A program made the position numbers and the translations under genes. The notes beneath the pieces were generated by a model. That model was not told the origin of the DNA. It ran no database searches and saw only the letters and a list, made by a program, of their open reading frames with translations. Below are positions 37,368 to 39,738 of a DNA stretch of 39,738 nucleotides, one piece after another (the stretch's first letter is position 1; each line of letters begins with the position of its first letter). Location: NCBI GenBank assembly GCA_945871425.1, contig CAMBVS010000034.1, positions 1 to 39,738 on the forward strand. The letters are read 5' to 3'. The stretch comes from Rhizobium sp. Q54. GTDB taxonomy: Bacteria > Pseudomonadota > Alphaproteobacteria > SHVZ01.

Positions 37368-38384
37368 ATGTCAGATCCGCGTCCCAAGACCGACGTCGCC
37401 ATCATCGGCGCCGGCCCCGTCGGCCTCTTCGCCGTTTTCGAGTGCGGCATGGTCAAGGTGAAGGCCCATGTCATCGACGCGCTCGACGTGCTGGGCGGGC
37501 AGTGTGCTGCCCTCTATCCGGAGAAGCCGATCTACGACATCCCCGGCCATCCGCGCATCGATGCCCAGGTGCTGGTCGACAAGCTGGCCGAGCAGGCGGC
37601 GCCGTTCCATCCGACGTATCACCTGGGCCAGCAGGTGGTGACGCTGACCCGCGCCGAGGGCGGCTTCGTGCTGGGCCTCGCCGGCGGCAGCGAGATCGAG
37701 GCCAAGGCGGTGATCGTCGCCGCCGGCGTCGGCGCCTTCGGGCCTAACCGCCCGCCGCTCCCCGGCATCGAGGCCTATGAAGGCAAGAGCGTCCATTATC
37801 TCGTGAAGCGGCGCGAGGACTTCCGCGGGAAACGCATCGTCATCGCCGGCGGCGGCGACTCCGCCGTCGACTGGGCGCTGTCGCTCTCCGAGGTCGCGGC
37901 CGAGACGATGGTGGTGCATCGGCGGCCGAAGTTCCGGGCGGCGCCGGAGAGCGAGGCCCGCCTGAAGGCGCTGGCCGATGCCGGCAAGATCCAGCTGGTG
38001 GTGCCCTATCAGCTGAAGGGCCTCGAAGGCTCGGGGGGGCAGCTCACCAACGTCATCGTCTCCACCCTCGACGGCGCCGAGCGCGCGCTCGCCTGCGATG
38101 CGCTGCTGCCGTTCTTCGGCCTCTCGATGAATCTGGGCCCGATCGCGGACTGGGGCCTCAAGCTGCAGAAGGGCCAGATCGAGGTCGCACCCGCGAGCTG
38201 CGAGACCAGCGAGCCCGGCATCTTCGCCATCGGCGATGTGGCGCAGTATCCCGGCAAGCTGAAGCTGATCCTCTCGGGCTTCGCCGAGGCGGCGGCGGCC
38301 GCGCATGCGATCCGGGCGCGGATCTATCCGGGCGAGGTCTTCCACTTCGAGTACTCGACCACCCAGGGCGTGCCCGCGGCCTGA
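37368..38384 (+). CDS. Ferredoxin/flavodoxin-NADP+ reductase (thioredoxin-reductase-like, FNR type)
   Basis: This 338-residue FAD/NADPH oxidoreductase of the TrxR-like FNR group has an FAD Rossmann motif IIGAGPVGLF at about 12-21, LDVLGGQCAALYPEKPIYDI near 39-58, and an NADPH motif VIAGGGDSAVDWA at about 158-170. GIFAIGDVAQYPGKLKL binds FAD near the C-terminus. It lacks the CxxC redox pair of true thioredoxin reductase, so electron transfer to ferredoxin or flavodoxin fits. It ends 4 bases from the convergent divL stop. Confidence 0.93.
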   Translation: MSDPRPKTDVAIIGAGPVGLFAVFECGMVKVKAHVIDALDVLGGQCAALYPEKPIYDIPGHPRIDAQVLVDKLAEQAAPFHPTYHLGQQVVTLTRAEGGFVLGLAGGSEIEAKAVIVAAGVGAFGPNRPPLPGIEAYEGKSVHYLVKRREDFRGKRIVIAGGGDSAVDWALSLSEVAAETMVVHRRPKFRAAPESEARLKALADAGKIQLVVPYQLKGLEGSGGQLTNVIVSTLDGAERALACDALLPFFGLSMNLGPIADWGLKLQKGQIEVAPASCETSEPGIFAIGDVAQYPGKLKLILSGFAEAAAAAHAIRARIYPGEVFHFEYSTTQGVPAA

Positions 38385-38388
38385 GGCG

Positions 38389-39738
38389 TCAGCCCGGCAG
38401 CATCAGCCTGACCGTCGTCCCGGTGCCGGGCTCGGAGTCGATCTCGACCGTGCCGTGATGGAGCTCGATCAGCCGGCGCACCAGCGGCAGGCCGAGCCCG
38501 GGGCCGGCCTGGGCCTGGCTCGAGGCGGCGCGGGCGAAGGGCTCGAACAGGCCGGCCTGGCGCTCGCGCTCGATGCCGATGCCGGTGTCGGCGACGGCCA
38601 GCACCAGGCGGCCTTCCTCGCGGCGGGCGGTGAGCAGGATGCGGCCGCCCTTCGGCGTGAACTTTCCGGAGTTGGAGACCAGGTTGATCAGTGCCTGCTT
38701 CAGCCGCCGCTCGTCGCCCGTGACCATGCCGATGTCCTGAGGGCAGTCGATCGAGATGGCGAGATGGCGGCTGCGGACCATCTCGTGCGTCAAGTCCATC
38801 ACCTGATGCAGCAGGGCATCGACATCGACCGGCCCCGGGTCCAGGACCAGGTATCCCGCCTCGATCGAGGAGAGGTCGAGAATGTCGTTGATCAGCGTCA
38901 TCAGCCGGTCAGAGGCGGTGATGATCGAGCGCGCGTGATCGAGCTGGCGTTCGTTCAGCGTGCCGAAATACTGGTCGGTCAGCATCTGGGCGAAGCCGGC
39001 GATGGCGTTGAGCGGCGTCCGGAGCTCGTAGGAGACGTTGGCGATGAACTCGCTCTTCAGGCGGTCGGCGGTCTCCAGCGCCTCGTTGCGATCGCGCAGC
39101 GCACGTTCGACGCGGAGCGTGTCGGTCACGTCCTGGTAGATCAGCAGCGTGGCGCCGTCGGGCAGCGCCACCCGCGCGAAGTCCAGCACGCTGCCGTCCA
39201 GCCGGTCGATGCGCCCCGTCGCGTGCGTCCGCGTGCTCTCGGCCAGCTCCAGGCCGGCGACGCCGGCGGCGGCCGGCACCAGCTCGCGGATGCGGCGGCC
39301 GACCTCGTTCAGATGCGGTTTCTGCGTGAGGAACGGATCGTCCAGCGCCCATAGCCGCGCGAAGGCGGGGTTGGAGAGCTGCAGCCGGCCATCGCCGGAG
39401 AAGGCAGCGATCGCCTCGCCTAAGCTGTCGAGGGTCTCGCGCTGGACTGCGATCAGCGTGTTGTAGGAGCGTTCGATCGCGATCCGGTCCGAGACGTCCT
39501 CGAAGACGAAGAGGAGGCCGCCTTGCGGGTGGGGCGAGACCGTCTGGCGGATGGTGCGGCCATCCGGCAGGTGCAGGAATTCCTCGACCGGGTCGATCAG
39601 CCCGGTGAACAGCTGCAGCCATTGGCGCTTGGCCTGGGCGAAGTCGGCGTATTCCGGCAGGCGCCGGCGCTGGCGAAGCAGCTCGAGCACGGCCGAGAGA
39701 TCGGGCTCGGTCGCGAGCCAGCGGCGGTCGAGCTGCCA
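38389..39738 (-). CDS. divL: DivL-type PAS sensor kinase-like protein (C-terminal part, N-terminus beyond window)
   Basis: The frame stays open to the window edge; 449 C-terminal residues are visible. The end of one PAS domain (LPDGRTIRQTVSPHPQGGLL) is followed by a second PAS (GEAIAAFSGDGRLQLSNPAF), then the dimerisation helix. There the H-box reads LKSEFIANVSYELRTPLNAI: the phospho-acceptor histidine is replaced by Tyr 237 (window numbering; codon 39028-39030). The ATPase domain is intact (NLVSNSGKFTPKGG, VADTGIGIERE, GPGLGLPLVRR). Tyr at this place is the hallmark of Caulobacter DivL, which modulates CckA and so CtrA. It is otherwise a histidine-kinase-like protein. Confidence 0.85.
   Translation of the reverse strand, partial: WQLDRRWLATEPDLSAVLELLRQRRRLPEYADFAQAKRQWLQLFTGLIDPVEEFLHLPDGRTIRQTVSPHPQGGLLFVFEDVSDRIAIERSYNTLIAVQRETLDSLGEAIAAFSGDGRLQLSNPAFARLWALDDPFLTQKPHLNEVGRRIRELVPAAAGVAGLELAESTRTHATGRIDRLDGSVLDFARVALPDGATLLIYQDVTDTLRVERALRDRNEALETADRLKSEFIANVSYELRTPLNAIAGFAQMLTDQYFGTLNERQLDHARSIITASDRLMTLINDILDLSSIEAGYLVLDPGPVDVDALLHQVMDLTHEMVRSRHLAISIDCPQDIGMVTGDERRLKQALINLVSNSGKFTPKGGRILLTARREEGRLVLAVADTGIGIERERQAGLFEPFARAASSQAQAGPGLGLPLVRRLIELHHGTVEIDSEPGTGTTVRLMLPG

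Overview
The window is a GC-rich (roughly two-thirds G+C) stretch of an alphaproteobacterial chromosome. The rpmH-rnpA-yidD-yidC-engB-argB order, the purB-linked sensor kinase, AddAB in place of RecBCD, a DUF1465/RcdA-type protein and a DivL-type kinase all point to Alphaproteobacteria, probably Rhodospirillales or a close relative. The genus cannot be named from the sequence alone. Most of the window is ordinary chromosomal content. No tRNA, rRNA, complete insertion sequence, prophage or CRISPR array was seen.

Layout. 0-7 kb: an FkbM-type methyltransferase converges on aconitase (acnA) across a strong hairpin terminator. A small exported protein follows, then purB overlapped by an orphan membrane histidine kinase. 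7-12.4 kb: the ribosome/membrane-insertion operon rpmH-rnpA-yidD-yidC-engB-argB, reading right from a clear sigma70 promoter, converges on argD. 12.4-21.8 kb: a LysR regulator divergent from argD, then a seven-gene leftward operon. The operon holds a long-chain-type acyl-CoA ligase, a complete branched-chain-amino-acid-type ABC importer (two ATPases, two permeases, one binding protein) and a PaaK-type CoA ligase. It reads as an uptake-and-CoA-activation module for a carboxylic acid of unknown identity.

21.8-24.5 kb: a decayed PAS-family gene, then a small regulon. Two translationally coupled membrane proteins (a His-rich multi-spanning protein and an ABA4-like protein) are divergent from a TetR regulator, with a long imperfect palindrome between them that is probably its operator. 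24.5-27.5 kb: metY, an alpha/beta hydrolase, a hotdog thioesterase and rcdA (DUF1465). 27.5-34.8 kb, leftward: rpmE, addA, addB, tsaE, with GC-rich palindromic repeats between addA and addB. 34.8-39.7 kb: a gene-poor patch with a probable DUF1236 remnant, an aldo/keto reductase, a DUF2817 metallohydrolase-like protein, a ferredoxin/flavodoxin-NADP+ reductase and the C-terminal part of DivL, which has Tyr in place of the H-box histidine.

The least-described candidate is the TetR / ABA4-like / multi-spanning membrane protein regulon. The transport-plus-two-ligases operon, with lower G+C in its transporter genes than in its ligase genes, is the second.
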